Below are positions 24,011 through 31,896 of a DNA stretch of 32,955 nucleotides, piece by piece; the first letter of the stretch is position 1; every line of letters begins with the position of its first letter. The notes beneath the pieces are model-generated. The model made no database searches, was not told the DNA's origin, and was given only the letters and a program-made list of their open reading frames with translations. Position numbers and translations under genes: made by a program. This DNA is from Opitutales bacterium (GTDB lineage: Bacteria > Verrucomicrobiota > Verrucomicrobiia > Opitutales > T3Sed10-336), in contig JAFIGF010000073.1 of the NCBI GenBank assembly GCA_020831535.1, forward strand, positions 1 to 32,955. The letters are read 5' to 3'.

Positions 24011-24316
24011 TTATATAAGGGTTTTAGTTACAGCTTTCTTGATCCTTTGTGTCTCCGGACCGCGACCATCTGTGGTCTGTGGGTGTCGATGGGCCATAGG
24101 ATGGTGAAATAGCCTCAGGGGTATGTTTATGTATCCGGTTTGAAGGCGGAAGCGGGTTGCAAGTAGGTGAGGACTTAGGCGAAGAGGTTTTCGCCGCCCA
24201 AGGGATATTCGCCCAAGGCTGTGTCGGGGTCGAGGGTGCGCAGGAAAGTCGGTGGCCTGCTGCCAACGGGCGCCGAGGTGGTAGTGTGTGGTGTTCTCGG
24301 TGTGGTCGAAAATCAT
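24011..24316 (-). pseudogene. decayed YhcH/YjgK/YiaL-family gene
   Basis: The start MIFDHTENTTHYHLGARW is a typical YhcH/YjgK opening and its ATG overlaps the stop of the CMP-synthetase gene (ATGA at 24313-24316). After ATDF the homology continues only in a second frame as LRTLDPDTALGEYPLGGENLFA, followed by a stop; one extra base near 24245 explains the shift. The same frame later shows GYFTILWPIDTHRP, matching the family's C-terminal 'FxIxFPxDxHxP' signature, and KKAVTKTLI ends in the first frame again. At 306 bases it is shorter than an intact gene (about 450), so there is also an internal deletion. YhcH-type proteins are linked to sialic-acid metabolism, which fits the neighbour. Recognised by eye, not by search. 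Confidence 0.6.
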
Positions 24317-25035
24317 AAATGGTTCCGGTTGGATTTTTCGTATTCGAGGGTGGTTTTGACGAACATTTTGGACAGGGCGAGGACTTCCGCCATGTGCCAG
24401 TTCGTGGAGTCGTCTATATCGGCGGATTCAAGGGGGGGGGTGGGGTACAGGAGTGGGGATGTGCCGATGCGGGCGTTGGTTCGGGCGAAGGATTCCCGGC
24501 TGAAGAGATAAAGGTTGGAGTTTTCCTCATACCAAGGTTCCAGGTCCTGGGTGGGAATGAGGTTGTCTGGATCGTGGTTTACCGGGGTGGCGTCCTCTTT
24601 GTAAAACCTTGTCTGGTGGCGGTTTACGGAAAAAAGGCTGTCGTGCGCGCCGCTGGCGCGAAGATTTGTCAGGGCTCGGCGTATGGTTTCGGCCGACAGC
24701 AGGGGATTGGTGGTGTGGGTCATCAGGTAGAGTTTGCTGTCGATGGCGGCGATGTCATCGGCGAGAACTTTGTTCATGCTGACGGTGTCGCCACAGAGTT
24801 CGGGTTTACGATCCCGTATAAGCACGCGCTCGCTGTCCACCAGCCCGTGGTGCGCGAGGATGCCGCGGGCGTCGGTATTGATGATAATGCGGTCGATTTC
24901 CTCCATCTCAATAAGTGTGTCGAGTATCCAACGAAAGAGAGGCTTGCCAGCAAAGAGCCGGAAGTTTTTTCCGCGAACGCGCGAGCTGTTGGCCTTCATT
25001 GGCACTAACGCGACAATTCCATGACTTGTACTCAT
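24313..25035 (-). CDS. CMP-nonulosonate (acylneuraminate) cytidylyltransferase-like protein
   Basis: With the ATG at 25035 the product has 240 residues, the usual size for NeuA/PseF/KdsB-like enzymes. The nucleotide loop is IVALVPMKANSSRVRGKNF (7-25), followed by LFAGKPLFRWILDT (27-40). The family middle segment is LYLMTHTTNPLLSAETI, and the C-terminus has TPPLESADIDDSTNW, the usual metal and sugar-binding ending. The enzyme would activate a 2-keto sugar acid with CTP. No NeuB-type synthase is in the window, so the sugar is unknown. The longer frame to 25074 adds 13 atypical residues. It is the first gene of the long minus-strand run and overlaps the start of a YhcH-like pseudogene. Confidence 0.85.
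   Translation of the reverse strand: MSTSHGIVALVPMKANSSRVRGKNFRLFAGKPLFRWILDTLIEMEEIDRIIINTDARGILAHHGLVDSERVLIRDRKPELCGDTVSMNKVLADDIAAIDSKLYLMTHTTNPLLSAETIRRALTNLRASGAHDSLFSVNRHQTRFYKEDATPVNHDPDNLIPTQDLEPWYEENSNLYLFSRESFARTNARIGTSPLLYPTPPLESADIDDSTNWHMAEVLALSKMFVKTTLEYEKSNRNHL
24432..24440 (-). repeat. nine-base G/C homopolymer inside the cytidylyltransferase gene
   Basis: The plus strand has nine consecutive G (nine C in the coding strand), within the codons for the PTPPLES segment. The frame is intact here. Such tracts are prone to slippage during replication and sequencing. Confidence 0.6.
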
Positions 25036-25576
25036 AGGTAAACAAGAAGTATTATTTCCCTGAACGACAAGCACTAATCACAGGCAATTTTATTACCCAG
25101 GGTAGCCGCCAACTTCCTCCTGGCTGTCGATAATCCGATTGTCTATGGCATCGCGGTTCCAGAGGCGGCACCAGCTTTTTTAAGGATGTGTTCTTCGAGA
25201 ATATCAACTGGAATCCGTCGGTCCCAGGTGCGTGACTTTTGTCTCGCGACTACCTGCCCCGCCTTGCGTTTGCGTAAAGCCGAGGGCATCGAACCAATGG
25301 GTTCGCCGTCCCCGTGTGATTTTTACAAACAGCTCCACAATGACCAGCAACAGCAAATAGTAATGCGAAAACCGTATGAAGATTGAAAACTTAATTGATT
25401 GTTTTACTGCGCGAATTTTACTAAAATCACCGAAACCTCCAAAAAATCAAAAAACTATAAAAAAGGGTGTCGTTATTGCTGCTGTCAACTATCTTAAGTC
25501 CCTCATTCCCTCGGCTAATGGCTTGTTTTTTGCACCGATTTCTTAATTCTCAGTTTTACTGTTTTCTATTTTTCAC
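25036..25576. other. 541-base divergent intergenic region
   Basis: This gap separates the minus-strand glycan-assembly run from the plus-strand export operon. I found no convincing gene in it. The part 25100-25390 is GC-balanced and has short coding-like frames on both strands, so it may hold the worn remains of a gene. The part 25390-25576 is AT-rich, with A runs near 25441-25466, and probably contains the promoters of both directions. Weak boxes (TTGATT at 25395-25400, TAAAAT at 25422-25427) have a 21-base spacer and are not called. Confidence 0.45.
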
Positions 25577-26263
25577 ATGTGCGGCAAGGCAATTGTAACT
25601 TTAAACATTGGGAATCGCAAGGAAGCACTTTTTTCCGAGCCATTTTTCCACCGGTATTGTGCGCGGTATGGCCTTGATTTTGTCGTGATTAATGAGAAAA
25701 GGTTCAAGCTCAACCCGAATCGATGGAAACCAAGACTCGGGATTCATTTTGAGAAGTTTCAACTGTTGGAGTTGTTCGACGACTATGATCGAATTGCGTA
25801 CCTCGATAGTGATATTCTAATCCATCCGAAAGCTCCTGATATTTTTGAACAAGTGGATGAAGCCACCATTGGCTGCGTGTTTGAGGATGTCGGCAAAGAT
25901 GCGTGGAAACGAGAGGAGGAATGGGATAAGGTACAAGCTTTATTGGGTAAGCTGCCAGAAGTACATCGCTACTTTAATTCAGGCGTAATGGTCTTGAGTA
26001 AATGGCACAAACGCTTATTTGACCTGAATTTGGGCATTCCCAGTGGAAGATGGCTCGACCAAACTTTTTTAAACTATCACTCCAGGAAATTAAACCTGCC
26101 AGTAAAAGAAATTTCGCCACAGTTTAATTTTCTTCCGGTTTTTCCGGGTTGGCACGATTCCAAGGTGCGACTAAGTCAATATTTCGTGCACTACGCGGGG
26201 CGTAAAAACAAATCCATCATGCGCACCGACGCACTTCTTTTTCGTGAGGCTTGGGGCTTCTAA
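25577..26263 (+). CDS. GT8-like glycosyltransferase
   Basis: The 228-residue protein has a GT-A fold with RIAYLDSDILIHPKAPDIF (72-90), in which Asp77-Ser-Asp79 is the metal-binding DxD. RYFNSGVMVLSKWH (about 130-143) and FVHYAGRKNKS (about 208-218) match the FNSGVMV and H-Y-x-G-x-x-K-P/S segments of GT8. It would transfer a hexose or related sugar from a nucleotide donor in the cytoplasm. It has no membrane span. It is the first gene of the plus-strand export operon, with 110 bases before the next start, so the regulator gene might also have its own promoter. Confidence 0.87.
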   Translation: MCGKAIVTLNIGNRKEALFSEPFFHRYCARYGLDFVVINEKRFKLNPNRWKPRLGIHFEKFQLLELFDDYDRIAYLDSDILIHPKAPDIFEQVDEATIGCVFEDVGKDAWKREEEWDKVQALLGKLPEVHRYFNSGVMVLSKWHKRLFDLNLGIPSGRWLDQTFLNYHSRKLNLPVKEISPQFNFLPVFPGWHDSKVRLSQYFVHYAGRKNKSIMRTDALLFREAWGF

Positions 26264-26373
26264 GACATACTGCGATCAAATATCAAGAGTTATTCTCCGC
26301 AGGAGGTTTGCGGTGTGCTCTGCCACGCTTGCTTTTGCAGTTGACACTTCCCGAAATTCCGAGAATTTTTGCA

Positions 26374-26856
26374 ATGTTTGTAATGAATGACAACTCGGAC
26401 AGTCAAATTCTTTCTTCGACAGAACTCGAAACCATTGCCGCCTGGGTCATGCTGGCGGAGACGTTGGGCATTCCCCGCTCCTATGCGCAGATTTACGGTT
26501 TGTGCTTCATCTCTCCCCGGCCGGTGACGGCTGTCGATTGTGTCGAGAAGCTGAAAATGAGCCGAAGTTCGGTGGGGCAGGGCTTGAAGGTCTTACGGGA
26601 GTTGGGAGCGATTCGCCCGCAATTCGCCTTGGGCAGTCGTTCGGAATCCTTTGCCATCGAACCTGATCTGGGCGTTTTACTACAATCTGTTTTAGGGGGA
26701 AAAATTGCCCCTGCATTTCAACAGTTTTTCGAAAGGATGGAAGCGATCGAGAATAGTCAAAAATCCGACCTGGAGGGCTTCCCTCGTGCACGAATAGAGA
26801 AGTTGCGCAGATGGCGTAAGAAGTTGAGCCGCTTGGAAAAACTTATCGGACGATGA
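26374..26856 (+). CDS. GbsR/MarR-like winged-helix transcriptional regulator
   Basis: The 160-residue protein from ATG 26374 has a winged-helix domain. VTAVDCVEKLKMSRSSVGQGLKVL (about 48-71) is the helix-turn-helix, with the SRSSVGQGLKxLxxLGAI pattern seen in GbsR-type regulators, followed by a wing and a basic coiled C-terminal helix. A TTG at 26251 opens the frame 41 codons earlier but overlaps the GT8 gene and adds atypical sequence. GAGA stands about nine bases before the chosen ATG. The stop overlaps the start of the ABC permease (ATGA), tying its translation to the exporter genes. It probably senses a state linked to capsule production and controls this operon; that is inference. Confidence 0.85.
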   Translation: MFVMNDNSDSQILSSTELETIAAWVMLAETLGIPRSYAQIYGLCFISPRPVTAVDCVEKLKMSRSSVGQGLKVLRELGAIRPQFALGSRSESFAIEPDLGVLLQSVLGGKIAPAFQQFFERMEAIENSQKSDLEGFPRARIEKLRRWRKKLSRLEKLIGR

Positions 26857-27677
26857 ATACGGAGGAGGCGAAAGGCGAAACTATCCGACGGCAAAGCCCA
26901 TGGCAAATTCAGCGTGCGGTTGTGTTTGGCGTTTTCAATCGGGAGTTGGCCAATCGTTTTGGTCGCTTTTCCCTGGGGTATATTTGGGCTCCACTGGAAC
27001 CGCTTCTGTATATTACGGTTCTATCTGTTATCCGGACGCAACTTGCTTCTGGTCCCATTGCGGGTATTCATCCAGTGGTCTTTTTTGCCTCAGGGGTTTT
27101 ACCTTTCATTCTCTTTCAAATCGTTCAGGTCACCTCCCTTTCCTGTGTGGAATCGAACACTGGCCTTTTCAATTACCAAAGAGTAAAGCCTGCGGATATC
27201 TTTGCGGCCAGATTTCTTCTCGAGGTTTTAATCATCCTCACCGTTGCCTTGCTGCTATTCCCTTGTCTTTACTTTTTTGGCATGGAGTTTGTCCTGAACG
27301 ATTTTCTGTATTTATTGGTGGTGTCGGTACTGTTTCTGATGTTTGTCGCTGGGTTGGGGCTGATTTGCACGGTTATGGGGCCTTTTTGGAACGAGTCGAA
27401 AAAGATTCTTCCTAATTTTATTCGACCTTTTTTCTTCATTTCGGGGATCTTTTTTCCCTTGAGTGACATTCCTCCGGAAATGCGCGAAAGGCTAACTTGG
27501 AATCCGCTTCTGCATGCGCTTGAGCTTTTTCGCCACGCTGCTTTTGAAGGGTACCAGGTCTCGCCTGAGGTTAGTTTGAATTTCCTTTTTTGGTCGGCTC
27601 TCCTTTCGCTAACCACCGGACTGGTCGTGTACCGGTTATGCCGCGTTAAAATTGTGACTTCGGGAACCATCAAATGA
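26853..27677 (+). CDS. ABC-2 type polysaccharide export permease (KpsM-like)
   Basis: The 274-residue integral membrane protein begins with a short cytoplasmic N-terminus (QSPWQIQRAVVFGVFNRELANRFGR) typical of KpsM/RfbA permeases. About six hydrophobic spans follow, for example near 105-125, 128-150, 153-178 and 190-205, with the motif FISGIFFPLSDIP characteristic of ABC-2 exporters between the last two. It forms the membrane channel for a lipid-linked polysaccharide together with the ATPase next door. ATGA overlaps link it to the regulator upstream (26853-26856) and to the ATPase downstream (27674-27677), so the three are coupled. Confidence 0.92.
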   Translation: MNTEEAKGETIRRQSPWQIQRAVVFGVFNRELANRFGRFSLGYIWAPLEPLLYITVLSVIRTQLASGPIAGIHPVVFFASGVLPFILFQIVQVTSLSCVESNTGLFNYQRVKPADIFAARFLLEVLIILTVALLLFPCLYFFGMEFVLNDFLYLLVVSVLFLMFVAGLGLICTVMGPFWNESKKILPNFIRPFFFISGIFFPLSDIPPEMRERLTWNPLLHALELFRHAAFEGYQVSPEVSLNFLFWSALLSLTTGLVVYRLCRVKIVTSGTIK

Positions 27678-29080
27678 TCTCTATCGAAAAACTAACCAAG
27701 TCATACCAGCTCAAGAATCGGCGGCACTATGTCTTTCGGGATTTGAATCTACATTTTCCCGAGGGAACCAACATTGGGATCATCGGGCCGAATGGAGCTG
27801 GAAAATCGACTTTTTTACGGCTTTTGGGGGGGATCGATTATCCTGACTGCGGAAGGATTCGTACTGACAAAAGTTTCTCCTGGCCGCTCGGCTTACAGGG
27901 TGGTTTTGTTCGCCATATGACGGGACGGGGAAATTGTCGGATGATCTGTAACCTTTACGGTTTAGGGCGAGAGGTGATGAGGGAAAAACTCGAGGTGGTT
28001 AAATCACTTTCCGGAATCGGCCATTATTTCGAGGAACCGGTCCAGACCTACTCCTCCGGGATGAGTGGTCGTTTGGGCTTCGCCCTCAGCATGGCCTTTG
28101 ATTTCGATTATTTCCTGATTGATGAAATTACCTCGGTCGGGGATGCCCATTTTAAAAAGCTTGCCAAAGAGGCTCTCGAAACCAAAGCCCGCTCTTCCAA
28201 GGTTATTATGGTCTCCCACAGCATGGCAGACTTGAAGAAATTCTGTGACTTGGGGGTTTTGATTAAAGATGGGAAATTAACCGTTTACAAGGATTTGGAT
28301 GAGGCCATATCCCACTACCTTCCGGGGAAGCCCCAGATCTCAACAGTTGCAACCAGTGGTCCTGAACGGGATTTGCAGGGCTTGTTTTTGGATGATGTAG
28401 AGATATCCCAGGGAATGGATAGTCTTTGGCAGGAGATCGAAGGGCTTTTGCATTCGATTAACCAGAAGCTTGCCTTGCCGAATTTTCGGATCGAACAGAA
28501 TATTGCAGGCTTTTTTGCCCAACTAGGCACCGTTTATTTCCAGTTGAATGATTGGCAAAAAGCCATTCATTTTCACCATAGAGCCCTGTCTGATAATCCT
28601 GATTTTATCCCCAGCTTACAACAGTTGGTTGTTCTCTATGGTCATCTGGGCAGGAAGATAGATAAAAAAGTGACCTTGGAAAAGTTGGGGCGTCTGGCCC
28701 CGGAAAATCCTCGTTTCCTTGTTGAGAAAACAAAGAAGTGTTTAGCTGCGGAGAACCGCGAAGAAGCCTTGCGATTGCTCGAAATTCTACTCGACAGCCA
28801 TCCCGAGCATCCCGAGGCCCAATCGCTCAAAGCCCGTATTCTCTTTGAGCAAGAGCATGTCGAAGCGGCTTTGCACCTTCAGGCAAACTTGTTGAAAACC
28901 CACCCTGAAACCCCGGCGTACTACCTTCAGTTGGGGAGATTTCTTGCGGCCCTTGGTCGTTATGAAGAAGCCCTTAAGGCTGAATGGAAGGCGGCCTCAA
29001 TTGGATCTTCTTTCCCTGAAAAGAAATACCAATCAATTGGCCACACATTGGGCAATCTTGACCGATCTCTGACCTTTTGA
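27674..29080 (+). CDS. capsule-export ABC ATPase (KpsT-like) with C-terminal TPR extension
   Basis: The first 215 or so residues of this 468-residue protein are a KpsT-type ATPase. They carry Walker A GPNGAGKST (38-46), the KpsT-style signature YSSGMSGRLGFALSMAFDFDY, Walker B FLIDE, and the switch VSHS. KpsT proteins normally end near 220 residues. Here about 250 residues follow, rich in Leu/Ala with repeating tetratricopeptide patterns: LGTVYFQLNDWQKAIHFHHRAL, then EALRLLEILLDSHPEHPEA, and YLQLGRFLAALGRYEEALK. TPRs mediate protein contacts, so the extension may recruit glycosyltransferases or regulate chain release. It powers export together with the KpsM-like permease. Confidence 0.92.
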   Translation: MISIEKLTKSYQLKNRRHYVFRDLNLHFPEGTNIGIIGPNGAGKSTFLRLLGGIDYPDCGRIRTDKSFSWPLGLQGGFVRHMTGRGNCRMICNLYGLGREVMREKLEVVKSLSGIGHYFEEPVQTYSSGMSGRLGFALSMAFDFDYFLIDEITSVGDAHFKKLAKEALETKARSSKVIMVSHSMADLKKFCDLGVLIKDGKLTVYKDLDEAISHYLPGKPQISTVATSGPERDLQGLFLDDVEISQGMDSLWQEIEGLLHSINQKLALPNFRIEQNIAGFFAQLGTVYFQLNDWQKAIHFHHRALSDNPDFIPSLQQLVVLYGHLGRKIDKKVTLEKLGRLAPENPRFLVEKTKKCLAAENREEALRLLEILLDSHPEHPEAQSLKARILFEQEHVEAALHLQANLLKTHPETPAYYLQLGRFLAALGRYEEALKAEWKAASIGSSFPEKKYQSIGHTLGNLDRSLTF

Positions 29081-29096
29081 GGAATGACCTATTTTT

Positions 29097-30200
29097 ATGA
29101 AATCTTCTTTCTTTAATTTATTTAGCACGATTGCTTTTGTCGGCATTCCTGCATTTCTTGTGTTGGGATATCTGCTTTTTTTCGCCCAGCCTACGTACGA
29201 AACCGAAACCCAAATTGTGATTCGTGAGAACGGGCAGGGGAGTGGCATGCAAATTCCAGGCATAACCGCTTCCGTTTTGGGTGGAGCAGGAGGACTCTCC
29301 TATGAGGAAGGTTTGATTTTACAGCAGTATTTGGAAAGTGCCTCTTTCGCCGAGAGGGCCTCTGATGAGTTGGATCTGATTGCGCACTTTTCGGAACCAC
29401 GGCAGGATCGTTTTCGAACCCTTTCGAAAGATCCTACAAAGGAGGCACTGCGACGCTTTATTCGTCGTATGGTAAGAGTACAGACATCCAGCGATTCGGG
29501 CATTGTGGTTATCCGGGTGCGGGCTTTTACCCCGGAGTTTTCCCAAAAATTGACTGATTTTGTGCTTACGGAAAGCGAACGACGAATCAATGAACTGAAT
29601 CGTCGGATGGTCGATGCAAAAACCTCCTCGACCAACCGGGAATTGCAAGCAAGTGAGGAAAGAGTTCAAGCGATACAGGAAGAGGTTCTCTCTTTACAGT
29701 TGGAATACGGTATGGTTGACCCGACGAAAGAGGTAGCGGCAAGGTTCGATAATATTTCCTCATTGGACCAGCGCTTGGTAGAGGCACGGACTCAAATTCG
29801 GGTGAAATCGAGTTTTATGCAGGAAAACAGTTCCGAGTTGCGGCGGTTGCGTGGCGAAATGGAGGCTTTGGAAAAGCAGCGGGAAGAGGAAGTAAGCCGC
29901 GCTTTGAAGGGTACCGGAGAAAACAACATCGCGGACTTGTTACGCACCTACGAAAACCTCCAGCAACGAAAAGAACTTGCTCTTACTTCCTACGGTGCGG
30001 CTTTTGCCATGGCGGAACAAGCCAAAATGGAAGCAAGTCGTCAGGAAAAATTTATTTTGGTTATTTCCCCAACGCATTTACCTGAAGAACCTGTCTTCCC
30101 GCAACCGGGAATTCATTTTTTGATCGGCTTACTGATCATTTTATTTAGCTACAGCATCGGCCGTCTGGTTTGGGCTACGGTGCAGGATCATACTGTTTAA
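29097..30200 (+). CDS. polysaccharide export inner-membrane/periplasmic protein (KpsE/CtrB-like)
   Basis: The 367-residue protein has an N-terminal membrane span (about 5-27), a periplasmic part and a C-terminal span (about 338-360), the KpsE/Wzz-like arrangement. The periplasmic region contains QIVIRENGQGSG early on and a long heptad-rich helix region (about 165-300), with VQAIQEEVLSLQLEYGMVDP typical of KpsE/BexC/CtrB. KpsE proteins bridge the inner-membrane ABC exporter and the outer-membrane channel. The gene lies 16 bases after the ATPase, with a GAGGA ribosome-binding site about 12 bases before the ATG. Confidence 0.92.
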   Translation: MKSSFFNLFSTIAFVGIPAFLVLGYLLFFAQPTYETETQIVIRENGQGSGMQIPGITASVLGGAGGLSYEEGLILQQYLESASFAERASDELDLIAHFSEPRQDRFRTLSKDPTKEALRRFIRRMVRVQTSSDSGIVVIRVRAFTPEFSQKLTDFVLTESERRINELNRRMVDAKTSSTNRELQASEERVQAIQEEVLSLQLEYGMVDPTKEVAARFDNISSLDQRLVEARTQIRVKSSFMQENSSELRRLRGEMEALEKQREEEVSRALKGTGENNIADLLRTYENLQQRKELALTSYGAAFAMAEQAKMEASRQEKFILVISPTHLPEEPVFPQPGIHFLIGLLIILFSYSIGRLVWATVQDHTV

Positions 30201-30214
30201 AACCTATCTCTACG

Positions 30215-31855
30215 ATGAAACGTATTCTCTTATACATACTTTTTCTACTCTCTCTCTCGGGCAGCCTTGGGGCTTCTGGTGATTCGGCGGGTAGCGATCA
30301 ACATCTTGCTCCTTCCGCAATGCGGACGGCTGAAAGCCATAAGGGGTTTTCATTTAATGAGGAAGGTTTGCCTATTTATGGCTCACAACTCTTTCAAGGA
30401 GATTTTCGGGATCTCTCTTTCAGTGGCTTTAATCCCCATTACCAAGTTAGTGTTGGGGATGTTGTGCAAGTGATGATTTGGGGAGCCATGGAAAATTCCC
30501 TCGAGCTCACCGTCGATCCCCAGGGAAACATTTTTATCCCCCGCGTGGGACCAGTTCAGGTACAAGGGGTTCGCAATGATGAACTGAATAACATGATTAC
30601 CAATCGGGTAAGCGACGTTTACTCGGATAATATCGAAGTATACGCGAACTTGCGCTCCTCCCAAACCGTAAAGGTTTTTGTCAGTGGCTTTGTTCGTAAG
30701 CCCGGATTGTACCAAGGGTTTTCTTCGGATTCTGTTCTGTATTATCTCGATCAGGCAGGAGGAGTGGATCCCGAACGGGGTAGCTACCGGGAAATTTCGA
30801 TCATTCGCCAGAACGAAGTCCGCCAAACAGTGAATCTGTATGACTTCTTGCAGAAAGGTGTGCTACCCATCATCCAGTTTCAGGATGGCGATGTCATTCT
30901 GGTCGAAGCCCGGGGAAATGTGGTTCCGGTTATCGGGAATGTGACCAACCCCGCTCTTTTTGAATTTTCCGGGGAGAAAGTTTCGCTAGCCGGGATTCTT
31001 CACTATGCGGCTCCCAATCCGGATGCGACTACAGTTACCGTCCGCCGTTATGCCCGGGGGGATAAATCCACTTTGGTCCGAACCCTTGATGAACTGGATG
31101 GGGTCATGCTTCGTCCAGGGGATCAAGTCAGGGTCAGTGGACGGCATGTTTCGCGGAATATTTTGATTAATTTCACTGGTGAGCATGAAGGTCCCGGTTA
31201 TCAGGTTCTTTCGCAGGGTGCATCCTTTCGTGACGCGGTGGAATTGATTGTCCCTTCGTCCTATTCAGACATGGAGGCTCTTCATCTTTACCGGGAATCG
31301 GTCGCGCAACGCCAGAAGGAATTGCTTAATCAATCGCTTGATAATCTGGAGCGAAGTATTGTCGGGGCCACTTCGTCTTTATTGGAAGAAGCTCAGTTGC
31401 GCAGAATTGAGGCGGAAATTGTTCAGGGGTTCATTGAGAGAGCCCGGGATGTTCAACCCCGTGGACAGATTTTATTTGAAAGTTTGGACCGGGCCATGGA
31501 CCTGACCTTGCGGGATGGAGATACGATTTACGTACCTTCGCGAAACGAACTGGTTAACGTTCATGGTGAGGTCAAGTACCCGAATACCCAGACCTTTCGA
31601 GAGGGAGAACGCTTATCCAGTTATATCGAACGGGCAGGAGGATTTACTGAAAATGCGGATGAAAGGGATATCATCATTATTCGCACTAACGGTTTTGTCG
31701 AGACTGTCGGTAGGGGCCGAAGAGCTACCTTGAACCCTGGGGACGAAATCATTGTCATGCCGAAACCGGACGAAAAACGTTTCTTGTTTGCGCGGGAGAT
31801 TACCACTATTATATATCAAGTTGCTTTAAGTGCACGGGTGGTCTTGGGCCTGTAA
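30215..31855 (+). CDS. outer-membrane polysaccharide export protein (KpsD/Wza-like, SLBB domains)
   Basis: With the ATG at 30215 the product has 546 residues, close to E. coli KpsD. An N-terminal signal peptide (MKRILLYILFLLSLSGSLGA, cleavage near 20) sends it to the periplasm. The Poly_export domain begins at YQVSVGDVVQVMIWG (about 75-89) and has DPQGNIFIPRVGPVQV. SLBB-type beta-grasp segments follow, e.g. VFVSGFVRKPGLYQGF, and later VNVHGEVKYPNTQTF with IERAGGFTENAD. An in-frame ATG at 30170 would add 15 residues overlapping the KpsE gene and displace the signal peptide, so it was not used. It forms the outer-membrane exit channel. Confidence 0.93.
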   Translation: MKRILLYILFLLSLSGSLGASGDSAGSDQHLAPSAMRTAESHKGFSFNEEGLPIYGSQLFQGDFRDLSFSGFNPHYQVSVGDVVQVMIWGAMENSLELTVDPQGNIFIPRVGPVQVQGVRNDELNNMITNRVSDVYSDNIEVYANLRSSQTVKVFVSGFVRKPGLYQGFSSDSVLYYLDQAGGVDPERGSYREISIIRQNEVRQTVNLYDFLQKGVLPIIQFQDGDVILVEARGNVVPVIGNVTNPALFEFSGEKVSLAGILHYAAPNPDATTVTVRRYARGDKSTLVRTLDELDGVMLRPGDQVRVSGRHVSRNILINFTGEHEGPGYQVLSQGASFRDAVELIVPSSYSDMEALHLYRESVAQRQKELLNQSLDNLERSIVGATSSLLEEAQLRRIEAEIVQGFIERARDVQPRGQILFESLDRAMDLTLRDGDTIYVPSRNELVNVHGEVKYPNTQTFREGERLSSYIERAGGFTENADERDIIIIRTNGFVETVGRGRRATLNPGDEIIVMPKPDEKRFLFAREITTIIYQVALSARVVLGL

Positions 31856-31896
31856 GTCCTTATTCCGTGCGTTTGTGATCGACTTTTTCCCTTGTT

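Noticed and set aside
25186..25386. 66-codon plus-strand frame in the large intergenic region
   Set aside because: No recognisable motif, no ribosome-binding site, and unusual Cys/Arg-rich composition; it could be part of a remnant, but a gene call is not supported.
26341..26369. Perfect TTGACA (26341-26346) as a promoter for the regulator
   Set aside because: At 17 bases spacing the -10 hexamer is AATTTT, a poor match, and the transcript would begin at the start codon.
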